DNA of 64,000 nt from Mycobacterium sp. 1100029.7 (GCF_001665235.1 NZ_LZSC01000064.1:158231-222230); one strand, 5' to 3'; shown: positions 15,669 through 24,204, counted from the stretch's first letter. The notes: a model not told the origin generated them from the sequence alone. Numbers and translations: made by a program.

Positions 15669-18095
15669 CTACGGAGGCGGCTGTCCGGGCGGCGGCGGTG
15701 GCGCCAGCAGCGGGATGGTGATCGGCGGCAGCCCAGGGATTTCCACGACCTGAGAACCGACGGGCAGCGGCGCGCCATCCGGCGGCGGCGGTGGCGCCGG
15801 CGGGATGCCGTTGCTCACCTGGATCGTGATCACCGATCCGGGAATCGTCTGGCCCCCGGGCATGGTCCCGACCACTTCGCCCAACTTCGCGGTGCTGTTG
15901 ACCGAGTTGGTTTGGTCGGCGACCTGGAAGCCCGCCTCCTTCAGCCGCGAGCGCGCCGCATCCACATCCATGCCGGCGACGCTGGGCACCCGCGACCCGG
16001 GTGAGCCCTCCACGTAGCGGGGATCGGTGGGCGGCAGTTTGACGTCGCCGAAGCTCAGGGCGATCGGCTTCATCGCGGTGAACCAGGTGCGCGCCGGCTC
16101 GTTACCGCCGTACAGGTCGCCCTCGCCACAGTGGCGCAGCGGGGACGAGCACAGATCCGTCGGCGTCGTGGAGTCGTCATAGATATAGTTCGCCGCCGCG
16201 TAGTGACTGGTGAATCCGACGAAGCCGGAGGAGCGGTGCGCCTCGGTGGTACCGGTCTTACCGGACACCGGCAGGTCCCAGCCCGCGGCGCCGGCCGAAC
16301 CGGCCGCGGTGCCGCCGCCGGTGGCGTCCTTACTCATCGCGTTGGCCAGGGTGTTGGCCAGCCCTTCGGGCACCACCTGGTCGCAGGTCTCGGTCGTGAC
16401 GGCGACTTCATTGCCGTTGCGGTCGATCAGCTTGTCGATCGGGTTCGGCGGGCACCAGACCCCGCCGGATCCCAGCGTGGCCGCCACGTTCGACAGCTCC
16501 AGCGCATTGACCTCGATCGGCCCCAGGGTGAACGACCCGATGTTCTGCCGTTTGACGAAGTCGGCCAGGCTCTCGTTGCTGTCCGGGTTGTAATCGCGGG
16601 CCGTGCCCGGATCGGCGTAGGACCGCAGCCCCAGCTTGATCGCCATGTCGACGGTGCGCGTCACCCCGACCTGAGAGATCAGCTTGGCGAACGCGGTGTT
16701 GGGCGAAGTGGCCAGTGCCTCGGTCACATTCATCGAACCGCGGTAGTTGCCGGCATTGACCACACACCAGGTGTCCTTCGGGCAGCCCTTGGCGCCACCA
16801 CTACCCAGCCCCTTGGCCTGGAACCGCGGCGGCACCTCGAGGGTGGCGTTGATGCCCATTCCCATGTCCAGCGCCGCGGCGGTGGTGAAGATCTTGAACA
16901 CCGACCCCGCGCCGTCGCCGACGAGCGAGAAGGGCTGCGGCCGCATGGTCTGGCCGGCGTCGACGTCGAGGCCGTAGGTGCGGTTACTGGCCATGGCCAT
17001 CACCTTGTGCGACGTCTTGCCCGGCTGGATCACGCTCATCACGCTCGAGATGCCCGGCAGCGTGGGGCTGGCGAACTTGTCGATGGCCGACTTCACCGGG
17101 ATCTGCACGTCGGGGTCCAACGTGGTGCGGATCAAGTAGCCGCCGCGGGCGACCTGTTCCTTACTGATACCGGCACGGGACAGGTACTCCTGGACGTAGT
17201 CACAAAAGAAGGCACGGTCGCCGGCCGCGATGCAGCCGCGCGGCAGCTGGTTGGGCTGCGGCAAGACGCCCAGCGGCGTGGCCTTGGCCGCACGCAGCGC
17301 GTCGGCCTCCTGCGGAATGTTCTCGATCATCGTGTCGAGCACCAGGTTCCGGCGGGCCAGAGCGCCGTCGGGGTTGGTGTAGGGGTTCAGCGTGCTGGTC
17401 GACTGCACCATGCCGGCCAGCAGCGCGGCCTGCTGCCAGTTCAAATCGGAGGCGTTGATGCCGAAGTAGGTCTGGGCGGCGTCCTGGACACCGAACGAGC
17501 CGTTGCCGAACGAGACCAGGTTGAGGTAGCGGGTCAGGATCTCGGGCTTGGTGAATGTCTTGTCGAGCGTGAGCGCCATCCGGATCTCGCGCAGCTTGCG
17601 GGCCGGAGTGGTCTCGACGGCCGCCCGCTTTTCCGCATCGGTCTTGGCCGTCACCAATAGTTGGTAGTTCTTGACGTACTGCTGCTCGATCGTCGACCCG
17701 CCGCGGGTGTCGACATCACCGGAGGCATAACCGGCCAACCCGGTCAGCGTGCCCTTCCAGTCCACCCCATTGTGTTCGGCGAATCGCTTGTCCTCGATCG
17801 AGACGATCGCCAGCTTCATCGTGTTGGCGATCTTGTCGGTGGGGACCTCGAACCGGCGCTGCTCGTACAGCCACGCAATGGTGTTGCCCTTCGCGTCGAC
17901 CATCGTCGAGACGGCGGGTACCTGACCCTCGAGAAGCTGAGCCGATCCGTTGGCGACTACTTCCGAGGCGCGGTTGGACATCAGTCCCAGCCCGCCCGCC
18001 ATCGGGAACATCAATGCGGTGGCGACGATGCTGGCCAGCAGACAGCATCCGGCCAGCTTGAGAATCGTGAGGGCTGCCGGTGGCCGGTCTGACAT
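15669..18095 (-). CDS. ponA2: Bifunctional class A penicillin-binding protein PonA2
   Basis: 808 residues. A cytoplasmic tail and one membrane helix (LAGCCLLASIVATALMFPMA) are followed by a GT51 transglycosylase domain (EDKRFAEHNGVDWKG with the catalytic Glu, RGGSTIEQQYVKN, KLREIRMA), then the transpeptidase domain with GSVFKIF (SxxK), SPN (SxN) and SGKTGTTEAHRS (KTG). A PASTA domain follows at about 690-755 (VPSVAGMDVDAARSRLKEAG), ending in a Pro-rich tail. It polymerises and cross-links peptidoglycan outside the membrane. It corresponds to Rv3682, needed for stress survival in M. tuberculosis. TACCCT 6 nt before the ATG suggests a leaderless mRNA. Confidence 0.96.
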   Translation of the reverse strand: MSDRPPAALTILKLAGCCLLASIVATALMFPMAGGLGLMSNRASEVVANGSAQLLEGQVPAVSTMVDAKGNTIAWLYEQRRFEVPTDKIANTMKLAIVSIEDKRFAEHNGVDWKGTLTGLAGYASGDVDTRGGSTIEQQYVKNYQLLVTAKTDAEKRAAVETTPARKLREIRMALTLDKTFTKPEILTRYLNLVSFGNGSFGVQDAAQTYFGINASDLNWQQAALLAGMVQSTSTLNPYTNPDGALARRNLVLDTMIENIPQEADALRAAKATPLGVLPQPNQLPRGCIAAGDRAFFCDYVQEYLSRAGISKEQVARGGYLIRTTLDPDVQIPVKSAIDKFASPTLPGISSVMSVIQPGKTSHKVMAMASNRTYGLDVDAGQTMRPQPFSLVGDGAGSVFKIFTTAAALDMGMGINATLEVPPRFQAKGLGSGGAKGCPKDTWCVVNAGNYRGSMNVTEALATSPNTAFAKLISQVGVTRTVDMAIKLGLRSYADPGTARDYNPDSNESLADFVKRQNIGSFTLGPIEVNALELSNVAATLGSGGVWCPPNPIDKLIDRNGNEVAVTTETCDQVVPEGLANTLANAMSKDATGGGTAAGSAGAAGWDLPVSGKTGTTEAHRSSGFVGFTSHYAAANYIYDDSTTPTDLCSSPLRHCGEGDLYGGNEPARTWFTAMKPIALSFGDVKLPPTDPRYVEGSPGSRVPSVAGMDVDAARSRLKEAGFQVADQTNSVNSTAKLGEVVGTMPGGQTIPGSVITIQVSNGIPPAPPPPPDGAPLPVGSQVVEIPGLPPITIPLLAPPPPPGQPPP

Positions 18096-18101
18096 GCGTA
18101 C

Positions 18102-18107
18102 AGGGTA
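18102..18107 (-). promoter_or_regulatory. Leaderless -10 (TACCCT) of ponA2
   Basis: TACCCT is followed by 6 nt and then the ponA2 ATG at 18095. Confidence 0.5.
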
Positions 18108-18317
18108 ACCGCCCCATAACAGCCCCTGCGCCGTCGAATCCGCTCAGCGGACCGAGAAGGCTTGACCTGCGGCTATACCGTCGGCCAGCAGGGGATGTTT
18201 GCGATCGTTTTACATATCCGCCACCCAAATCGGGTACTCAATCAAATGGCCTGCCTTACGCTCTACGGCAAGACGGCACGCCCGTCCCAAAAAAAGCGTT
18301 ATCAGACTGTTGCGCAA

Positions 18318-18346
18318 TTGACCCCTGACCACCTAACTTATACAGA
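18318..18346 (+). promoter_or_regulatory. Probable sigma-A promoter of whiB4
   Basis: TTGACC (18318-18323), then 17 nt, then TACAGA (18341-18346); an overlapping TATACA has a 15-nt spacer. The predicted 5' untranslated region is about 100 nt. The rest of the 360-bp ponA2-whiB4 gap shows no gene. Confidence 0.45.
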
Positions 18347-18455
18347 CGGTGAGATTCAGGTAACACCGATCAGCACGATGTGGTGTGGATCGCAGAACGG
18401 TCTGCCACCCGAGGAGGGCGGTCGTTAATAGCGACCGGAAGGAAGGGAACAGCTC

Positions 18456-18806
18456 GTGTCAGGAACACGACCGGCAGCACGCCGAACCAACATTGCGGTA
18501 GCACAGGGGGTACTGCGCAGTGTGGATGCTGAAGAACGCATCGCCTGGGTGTCCCAAGCACTGTGTAGGACCACTGACCCCGACGAACTCTTCGTCCGGG
18601 GCGCAGCCCAGCGCAAGGCCGCTGTTATTTGCCGCCACTGCCCGGTAATGCAGGAGTGTGGCGCCGACGCCCTGGACAACAAGGTGGAGTTCGGCGTCTG
18701 GGGCGGCATGACCGAGCGGCAACGCCGGGCACTGCTCAAGCAGCACCCCGAGGTCGTTTCCTGGTCGGATTTCTTCGACAAGCGCCGGAGTCGCGGCGTC
18801 AGCTGA
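18456..18806 (+). CDS. whiB4: WhiB4, iron-sulfur redox regulator
   Basis: 116 residues. Four cluster-binding cysteines are at 37, 59, 62 and 68 (ALC, VICRHCPVMQEC), followed by the G(V/I)WGG turn (FGVWGGMTERQRRALLKQ) and a basic C-terminus that contacts DNA or sigma-A. It corresponds to Rv3681c, a 4Fe-4S protein that senses oxygen and nitric oxide and represses antioxidant and beta-lactam-related genes in M. tuberculosis. GTG at 18456 has AAGGAAGGGA upstream. It is divergent from ponA2, as in H37Rv. Confidence 0.95.
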   Translation: MSGTRPAARRTNIAVAQGVLRSVDAEERIAWVSQALCRTTDPDELFVRGAAQRKAAVICRHCPVMQECGADALDNKVEFGVWGGMTERQRRALLKQHPEVVSWSDFFDKRRSRGVS

Positions 18807-18984
18807 CGCGTTCCCCGTCGGGGCCGTCTGAAGCGCCCAGGCGTGTTGGTAGCCCTTACCTTAGTATTACGAAACTGTTACAGCAGCCGGCTCTTTGAGC
18901 TCATGTGCAATAGCACTTGAAAACGTGAACTCGCTTGTGCGCGATGACAATTCGCGTTTCCCACTTGGCTTGTGTCGAATAATC

Positions 18985-19008
18985 GTGCCGCATCAGACGA
19001 TGCGGCAC
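18985..19008 (+). terminator. Hairpin terminator downstream of whiB4
   Basis: A perfect 10-bp stem, GTGCCGCATC / GATGCGGCAC, has an AGAC loop and no T-run. It lies between the 3' ends of convergent whiB4 and the ATPase pair and could serve both. Confidence 0.6.
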
Positions 19009-19094
19009 TGTTCGAGCGCTTACTGACGCGGTTTTTGGCGGGTGCTCAGCGATCCGTTAAGCGGCCCGCGTTGACGCGGGCGTAAATGCTGGTC

Positions 19095-19233
19095 AGCGGG
19101 CCGCATCGGCGCCGACGGGTGTGTGATGGGCCGGCTTCTCAGCTGCCCGCTGTGCGGGCCGCATCGTCGCCGACCGCGCGTGATGGGCCGGCTTCTCAGC
19201 TGCCCGCTGCGCGGGCCGCATCGTCGCCGACCG
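19095..19233. repeat. 57-bp tandem duplication of the 3' end of the Rv3680-like gene
   Basis: Units begin at 19123 and 19180 (GTGATGGGCCGGCTTCTCAG...). They are nearly identical, with one mismatch in about 54 bp, and a degenerate third partial copy covers about 19095-19122. The unit holds the gene's last codons (GDDAARAAGS), its TGA stop and adjacent noncoding DNA. The coding copy is the one ending at 19196; the others lie after the stop. Confidence 0.75.
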
Positions 19234-20353
19234 AAGTGATCTGGTCGGCGAGGGCCCGCAAGGCTTCCAGGTCGGAGACATCGAACGGCAGCGAGGGCAC
19301 TCCCACGACCGGCACATTCGGATTGGCCCCGGTGAACCGGGACAGCAGCCGGATCTCGCGCTTGGCGGTCTGACCGCGGTCGGCGTGAATCCTGAGCACC
19401 GCCGTCGTCAGGGAGGCGGCGTCGGCGTCCGCCGCGGAGGTCAGCGACTCGATGCCGTCGATGGCCCGCTCCACCGGCAGCGCGCACAGCAGCGGGTGGG
19501 TGCGGTTCAAGACCAACCCGGCCAGCGGCATGCTCTCCTGGGACAGCCGGTCGACGAAGAACGACGCCTCGCGCAGCGCATCGGGCTCGGCGGCCGATAC
19601 CACCACGAACTGCGTTCCGCGGCGTTTGAGTAGCGCGTAGGTACGGTCCGCCTTCTCGCGGAAGCCGCCGAAGGTGGCATCCAACGATTGCACGAAAGCC
19701 GCCGCGTCGCCCAGCATCTGCGAACCGAGGATCGTCGACAGCGCTTTCATCGCCAAACCCATTGCGCCGGTGACCAATCGACCGATGCCCCGTCCTGGCG
19801 CGAGCAGCAACCGCCACAGCCGGCTGTCCATGAAGCTACCCAGGCGTTTGGGTGCGTCCAGGAAGTCCAGCGCGTTGCGCGACGGGGGAGTGTCCACCAC
19901 CACCAGGTCCCAGCGGTCCTCGGCGAGCAGCTGGCCGAGTTTTTCCATCGCCATGTACTCCTGTGTACCGGCGAGTGATGTGGCCACGGTCTGGTAGAAC
20001 TGGTTATCCAAAATCGCTTGTGCGCGAGCGGTTCCGGAATACTGAACGACCATCTCGTCGAAGGTGCGGCGCATGTCGAGCATCATCGCGTGCAGCTCGC
20101 CGGAGACCTCGGGCGCCAGCGGCACCCGCTGCGGGGTGTTACCGAGGTCGTTGACACCCAGCGCCTGCGCCAGCCGCTTGGCCGGATCGATCGTCAAAAC
20201 GCATACCGTGCGGCCATATTCGGCCGCCCGCAATGCCATCGCGGCGGCCGTGGTGGTCTTGCCCACGCCGCCGGCACCGCAGCACACCACCACGCGGTTC
20301 GATCGGTCGGCCAGAATCGCAGCCAGGTCAAGGGGTTTCGGCGTGGTACTCAT
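19196..20353 (-). CDS. ArsA/Get3-type ATPase, second of pair (Rv3680)
   Basis: 385 residues of the SIMIBI-class anion-transporting ATPase family. The P-loop is CCGAGGVGKTTTA. The signature lysine of deviant Walker A loops (GKGG) is replaced by Ala, while the second Lys is kept. Switch II is seen in LVVVDTPPSRNALDFLD. Rv3679/Rv3680 act as a pair; reports on M. tuberculosis link them to resistance to glycerol-related and nitric-oxide stress and compare them with Get3. ATG at 20353 overlaps the stop of the upstream partner (ATGA), so the two are coupled. The 3' end is tandemly duplicated. Confidence 0.9.
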   Translation of the reverse strand: MSTTPKPLDLAAILADRSNRVVVCCGAGGVGKTTTAAAMALRAAEYGRTVCVLTIDPAKRLAQALGVNDLGNTPQRVPLAPEVSGELHAMMLDMRRTFDEMVVQYSGTARAQAILDNQFYQTVATSLAGTQEYMAMEKLGQLLAEDRWDLVVVDTPPSRNALDFLDAPKRLGSFMDSRLWRLLLAPGRGIGRLVTGAMGLAMKALSTILGSQMLGDAAAFVQSLDATFGGFREKADRTYALLKRRGTQFVVVSAAEPDALREASFFVDRLSQESMPLAGLVLNRTHPLLCALPVERAIDGIESLTSAADADAASLTTAVLRIHADRGQTAKREIRLLSRFTGANPNVPVVGVPSLPFDVSDLEALRALADQITSVGDDAARAAGS

Positions 20354-21375
20354 CGAACTCCTTGCTGTGCAAGAGATTCCGAAAGCTCGTACAGGCTGCC
20401 CAGGTCGACCCCGTCGGATATGGCGGGCAACTCCAGCCGCGGCACCTTCAAGGCGTCGAGCTGCTGTGCGGTCTCGGCCCGCGCGGCGATCCGGGTCGCA
20501 TGCTGGATGGTCTCGGTCAACAACCCCGCAAAGTCGTTGTCGCCGAGCTCGATTCCGGCTGTCTTCAAACCGGCACGCACCGCGTCCGCGTCGATGTCGC
20601 CTTCGGCGGCCTTCGCCAGGTCGCCGGGTTCCAGGTACGTCGGAATGTTGCGATTCACAATCACACTGCCGATCGGCAACTTCATCTCGGCGAGCTCTTC
20701 GATGGCTTCCATGGTCTCCTGCACCGGCAGCGCTTCCAGGAGCGTCACCAGGTGGATGGCGGTTTGATCGGAGTGCAGGAGCTTGACCACGCCTTCGCTC
20801 TGCGAGTGCACCGGCCCGCCCTTGGCCAGGTCGGAGACGGCCTTGGTGACATCCAGGAAGCGTGCGATCCGGCCGGTCGGTGGCGCGTCGACGACGATCG
20901 CGTCGTACACCGGGCTCTTGTCCCCCTTGTTCAGGCGGACCACGGTTTCCTTGATCTTGCCGGTCAGCAGCACGTCGCGCAGACCGGGCGCGATCGTCGT
21001 CGCGAACTCGATGGCGCCGATGCGCCGCATCGCCCGGCCCGCGATGCCGAGGTTGTAGAACATGTCGAGGTACTCCAGGAACGCGGCCTCGATGTCGATC
21101 GCCAGCGCGTTGACCTGCCCGCCGCGTTCGGCAGTGGCGATCTTGAGTTCCTGATAGGGCAGCGGCGGAACGTCGAAGAGTTGCGCAATGCCCTGGCGTC
21201 CCTCCACTTCGACGAGGAGGACTTTGCGGCCCCCCGCCGCCAGCGTCAGCGCCAGCGCCGCCGCGATCGTCGATTTACCCGTCCCGCCTTTGCCGGTGAC
21301 GAAGTGCAAGCGGGCCTTCGACAGGCGGGCCGGCCAGCCGACGGCAGCGCTGCCGCTAGATGTGGTTGCCACCAT
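20350..21375 (-). CDS. ArsA/Get3-type ATPase, first of pair (Rv3679)
   Basis: 341 residues, almost the same as H37Rv Rv3679 in length and sequence. The P-loop VTGKGGTGKSTIA has both the signature and the catalytic lysine, and switch II is DAIVVDAPPTGRIARFLD. The family couples ATP hydrolysis to dimer opening and to handling membrane-protein or metalloid cargo; the mycobacterial cargo is not settled. It probably works as a heterodimer with the next gene, which lacks the signature lysine. The start ATG 21375 matches the ortholog. Confidence 0.92.
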   Translation of the reverse strand: MVATTSSGSAAVGWPARLSKARLHFVTGKGGTGKSTIAAALALTLAAGGRKVLLVEVEGRQGIAQLFDVPPLPYQELKIATAERGGQVNALAIDIEAAFLEYLDMFYNLGIAGRAMRRIGAIEFATTIAPGLRDVLLTGKIKETVVRLNKGDKSPVYDAIVVDAPPTGRIARFLDVTKAVSDLAKGGPVHSQSEGVVKLLHSDQTAIHLVTLLEALPVQETMEAIEELAEMKLPIGSVIVNRNIPTYLEPGDLAKAAEGDIDADAVRAGLKTAGIELGDNDFAGLLTETIQHATRIAARAETAQQLDALKVPRLELPAISDGVDLGSLYELSESLAQQGVR

Positions 21376-21482
21376 CGCATGCTAGCCCGAGCCCTTCGCG
21401 GCTCCCGCCGATCGGGTAGCTACACCGCATCGCCGGGTGTTGGCGGCGGCCGGGCTGGCCAGTGCGGTGCGAGCCCGACCGA

Positions 21483-21488
21483 TAAGCT
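21483..21488 (+). promoter_or_regulatory. Leaderless -10 (TAAGCT) of the small DUF4177-like gene
   Basis: TAAGCT is followed by 6 nt and then ATG 21495. Confidence 0.5.
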
Positions 21489-21494
21489 CGCGTC

Positions 21495-21656
21495 ATGAGC
21501 CAACCGACCCCTTGGGAATACGCCACGGTTCCGCTGCTGACGCACGCCACCAAACAAATCCTCGACCAGTGGGGCGCCGACGGCTGGGAGCTGGTGTCGG
21601 TACTACCCGGCCCGACCGGCGAGCAACACGTCGCCTACCTGAAGCGCCCTAAGTAG
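21495..21656 (+). CDS. Small DUF4177-like protein (Rv3678A type)
   Basis: 53 residues: it opens MSQPTPWEYATVPLL, has the core ILDQWGADGWELVSVLP, and ends VAYLKRPK. The W-x-G-W-E-L-V-x-V pattern is typical of DUF4177-like proteins. It matches the small gene annotated as Rv3678A next to the RidA gene in M. tuberculosis. It starts with ATG placed 6 nt after a TAAGCT -10, and the RidA gene follows after 13 bp. Function is unknown. Confidence 0.85.
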   Translation: MSQPTPWEYATVPLLTHATKQILDQWGADGWELVSVLPGPTGEQHVAYLKRPK

Positions 21657-21669
21657 AGGACTCGGCTAC

Positions 21670-22125
21670 ATGACCACTTCTGCCCGGCTCGGGCAGCTCG
21701 GTATTGCGCTCCCGGACCTGGTGGCGCCGTTGGCTTCCTACGTTCCCGCGGTGCAGACCGGCAACCTGGTCTACACCTCGGGCCAGCTGCCGATCGTCGA
21801 GGGCAAGCTCGCGGGCACCGGCAAGGTTGGCGCCGAGGTGAGCCCCGAGGACGCCACCGCTTTGGCGCGGACCTGTGCGCTCAATGCGCTGGCCGCGGTG
21901 AACGCGCTGGTCGGCATCGACGCGGTCACCCGGGTGGTCAAGGTCGTCGGCTTCGTCGCGTCCGCCCCCGGATTCAACGGCCAGCCCGGCGTCATCAACG
22001 GGGCCTCCGAATTGCTCGGCGAGGTGTTCGGCGAACAAGGCGCGCATGCCCGTTCGGCCGTCGGGGTGTCCGAGCTGCCACTGGACGCTCCGGTGGAAGT
22101 CGAGTTGATCGTGGAGGTCGGTTAA
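21670..22125 (+). CDS. RidA/YjgF-family protein (Rv3678c)
   Basis: 151 residues of the YjgF/YER057c/UK114 family: VPAVQTGNLVYTSGQLPIVEGKL at the N-terminus, then LNALAAVNALVGIDAVTRVVKVVGFVA and GASELLGEVFGEQGAHARSAVGVSELPLDAPVEVELI. The conserved Arg of the active enamine deaminases appears to be in HARSAVGV. Members hydrolyse reactive enamines/imines from PLP enzymes, although this longer subgroup is less studied. It probably forms an operon with the small gene upstream and the MBL-fold gene 5 bp downstream. Confidence 0.88.
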   Translation: MTTSARLGQLGIALPDLVAPLASYVPAVQTGNLVYTSGQLPIVEGKLAGTGKVGAEVSPEDATALARTCALNALAAVNALVGIDAVTRVVKVVGFVASAPGFNGQPGVINGASELLGEVFGEQGAHARSAVGVSELPLDAPVEVELIVEVG

Positions 22126-22130
22126 CGGCC

Positions 22131-22925
22131 GTGACCGAGACCGGTGAGCCGCTGACGCATCCCGCATACGGCATGTTGCGGGCGGTCACCGACACTGCCT
22201 CGGTTCTGCTGGCCGACAACCCTGGCTTGATGACGCTGGAGGGCACCAACACCTGGGTGTTGCGCGGCCCGCGCAGCGACGAGCTGGTGATCGTCGATCC
22301 GGGGCCCGACGACGACGAGCACATCGCGCGGGTCGCCTCGCTGGGACGCATCGCCTTGGTGCTGATCAGTCACCGGCACGGCGACCACACCGACGGCATC
22401 GACAAGCTGGTCGAGCGCACCGGCGCGACCGTGCGCTCGGCGGGCAGCGGTTTCCTGCGCGGGATGGGCGGCGAGCTGGTCGACGGCGAGGTGATCGATG
22501 CGGCCGGCTTGAAGATCAAGGTGATGTCGACGCCGGGCCACACCGCCGATTCGCTGTCGTTCCTGCTGGACGACGCCGTCTTGACGGCCGATACGGTGCT
22601 GGGCCGCGGCACCACCGTCATGGACAAAGAAGACGGCAACCTGACCGACTACCTGGAATCGCTGCATCGGCTGCGCGGATTGGGCCATCGCGCGGTGCTG
22701 CCGGGGCATGGGCCGGACCTGCCCGACCTGGACGCGGTCACGCGTGGGTACCTGGTGCACCGACAGGAGCGGCTCGAGCAGGTGCGCTCGGCGCTGCGCG
22801 AGCTGGGCGAGGAGGCCAGTGCCCGCCAGGTCGTCGAGCACGTCTACGTCGACGTTGACGAAAAGCTTTGGGACGCCGCCGAATGGTCGGTGCAGGTGCA
22901 GCTCGACTATCTACGTCGCGAGTGA
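22131..22925 (+). CDS. MBL-fold metallohydrolase, LACTB2-like (Rv3677c)
   Basis: 264 residues. The metal motif is LISHRHGDHTDGID (HxHxDH). Further ligands are in STPGHTADSLSFLL and TADTVLG, and in VLPGHGPDL near residue 195. A C-terminal winged-helix-like region (RLEQVRSALRELGEEASARQVVEHVY) resembles that of human LACTB2, an endoribonuclease, but the bacterial substrate is unknown. GTG at 22131 follows the RidA stop by 5 bp. Confidence 0.85.
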   Translation: MTETGEPLTHPAYGMLRAVTDTASVLLADNPGLMTLEGTNTWVLRGPRSDELVIVDPGPDDDEHIARVASLGRIALVLISHRHGDHTDGIDKLVERTGATVRSAGSGFLRGMGGELVDGEVIDAAGLKIKVMSTPGHTADSLSFLLDDAVLTADTVLGRGTTVMDKEDGNLTDYLESLHRLRGLGHRAVLPGHGPDLPDLDAVTRGYLVHRQERLEQVRSALRELGEEASARQVVEHVYVDVDEKLWDAAEWSVQVQLDYLRRE

Positions 22926-22933
22926 GCTGGTTT

Positions 22934-22995
22934 TCGCGAGCGTAACCGCACCGCGAAATTCGGGCCCGGAAATCGCGGCCTGCTTACGCTCGCGA
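22934..22995. terminator. Nested inverted repeat between convergent genes
   Basis: The outer perfect 12-bp arms TCGCGAGCGTAA (22934-22945) and TTACGCTCGCGA (22984-22995) enclose CCGCGA/TCGCGG arms at 22951-22956 and 22973-22978. It is symmetrical, so it could stop transcription from both the MBL gene and crp. Confidence 0.6.
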
Positions 22996-23019
22996 CGCGG
23001 GACGCATGCTCGCCCGCGC

Positions 23020-23694
23020 TTACCTCGCTCGGCGGGCCAGCCTCTCGGAGTCCGAGATCAGCACGCTCTTACCCTCCAGCCGGATCCACCCGCGATGGGC
23101 GAAGTCGGCGAGCGCCTTGTTGACCGTCTCCCGGGAGGCGCCGACGAGCTGCGCGATCTCCTCTTGGGTCAGGTCGTGGGTGACCCGCATCGCGCCACCC
23201 TCCTGAGTGCCGAACCGCTGGGCCAGCTGCAGCAGCTGCTTGGCCACCCGGCCCGGCACGTCGGTGAAGATCAGGTCGGCCAGGTTGTTGTTGGTGCGGC
23301 GCAACCGCCGGGCCAGCACTCGCAGCAGTTGCTCGGCGATCTCCGGCCGGTCCGCGATCCAGGCGCGCAACGCGTCGCGGTCCATCGACACCGCGCGCAC
23401 CTCGGTGATCGTGGTGGCGCTCGAAGTCCGTGGGCCGGGGTCGAAGATCGACAGTTCGCCGAACATGTCCGACGGGCCCATGATCGTCAGGAGATTCTCC
23501 CGGCCATCGGGGGAGCGGCGACCGATCTTGACCTTCCCCGAGACGATGATGTACAGCCGATCGCCTGGTTCCCCTTCCGCGAAAACGGTGTGTCCACGCG
23601 GGAAGTCGACGGGTTGTAGTTGCTTGGTCAATGCGGCGACTGCGCCGGGTTCAACCCCTTGGAAGATTCCTGCCCTTGCCAGGATCTCGTCCAC
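23020..23694 (-). CDS. crp: Crp, cAMP receptor protein transcription factor
   Basis: 224 residues, the length of M. tuberculosis CRP (Rv3676). The cyclic-nucleotide domain has GELSIFDPGPRTSSATT in the phosphate-binding cassette, then a long dimerisation helix (AEQLLRVLARRLRR) and the helix-turn-helix LTQEEIAQLVGASRETVNKALADF. Crp controls genes such as whiB1, rpfA and serC in M. tuberculosis. GTG at 23694 is preceded by AAGAGGC. A TATATA element lies about 20 bp upstream. Confidence 0.96.
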   Translation of the reverse strand: MDEILARAGIFQGVEPGAVAALTKQLQPVDFPRGHTVFAEGEPGDRLYIIVSGKVKIGRRSPDGRENLLTIMGPSDMFGELSIFDPGPRTSSATTITEVRAVSMDRDALRAWIADRPEIAEQLLRVLARRLRRTNNNLADLIFTDVPGRVAKQLLQLAQRFGTQEGGAMRVTHDLTQEEIAQLVGASRETVNKALADFAHRGWIRLEGKSVLISDSERLARRAR

Positions 23695-23777
23695 TTTGCC
23701 TCTTCAGCTTTCCAACGAAGTTATATAGGTACCCACCTTGCCCGTGACGAGTCTAGAGGTAGGCCAACGTGCCAACG

Positions 23778-24173
23778 CTACACACGATTGACGTGTCTAG
23801 TCGCCTCAAATTGCGGATTTGCGCCTGAATGGGCGTGTATTCGCACCGGCAAAGCGCGAGCGCGAGGCTCGGTGACGTCGCCGATTAGCAGCGATTCTGC
23901 ACGATGACGGCCGATTTGCGCGCTGACCGGAGCAGGCAACGCGAGCTGCTGGGCCTGGCGTCGATGCAGGTATTCCAGCGCCTCGGGCATTCCTTCCCTG
24001 GCCAGCGTGTGCATATCCATCGGCTGCGCCTGGTCGAGAAATTCGTCGACGTCGGTCGCCGTGATCGACTCGCGGGCGAGTTCCTTTTCGAGCCGCCCCA
24101 GACCCAGCGCGGCGAGCATGAGCAGCCCGGGTACGCAGGCCACCAGCAACCACAACACAAGGAGAGTAAACAT
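23778..24173 (-). CDS. Hypothetical membrane-anchored protein (Rv3675 type)
   Basis: 131 residues. One N-terminal membrane helix (LLVLWLLVACVPGLLMLAAL) is followed by a cytoplasmic helical domain (LEKELARESITATDVDEFLDQAQPMD, EGMPEALEYLHRRQAQ) and a charged tail with no known domain. Position next to crp and divergent from nth agrees with Rv3675 of H37Rv. ATG at 24173 was preferred to an in-frame TTG two codons upstream; no good ribosome site is visible for either. Confidence 0.65.
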   Translation of the reverse strand: MFTLLVLWLLVACVPGLLMLAALGLGRLEKELARESITATDVDEFLDQAQPMDMHTLAREGMPEALEYLHRRQAQQLALPAPVSAQIGRHRAESLLIGDVTEPRARALPVRIHAHSGANPQFEATRHVNRV

Positions 24174-24204
24174 GCCCAAGGTCTCAGCGAGGTCACGAAA
24201 TCAG

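Noticed and set aside
16131..17660. 509-residue plus-strand frame opposite ponA2
   Set aside because: It is a shadow of the ponA2 coding frame with no start signal or recognisable motif.
18207..18237. GTTT...GGGTAC as a sigma-F promoter of whiB4
   Set aside because: The spacer is 21 nt, outside the 15-17 nt range; a TTGACC-N17-TACAGA promoter nearer whiB4 is better.
19095..19233. Tandem repeat as a CRISPR array
   Set aside because: The units are contiguous with no unique spacers, and no cas genes are present.
19020..19817. 265-residue minus-strand frame through the 57-bp repeats
   Set aside because: It is out of frame with the real ATPase and reads through the repeat as Arg-rich sequence; it is not a gene.
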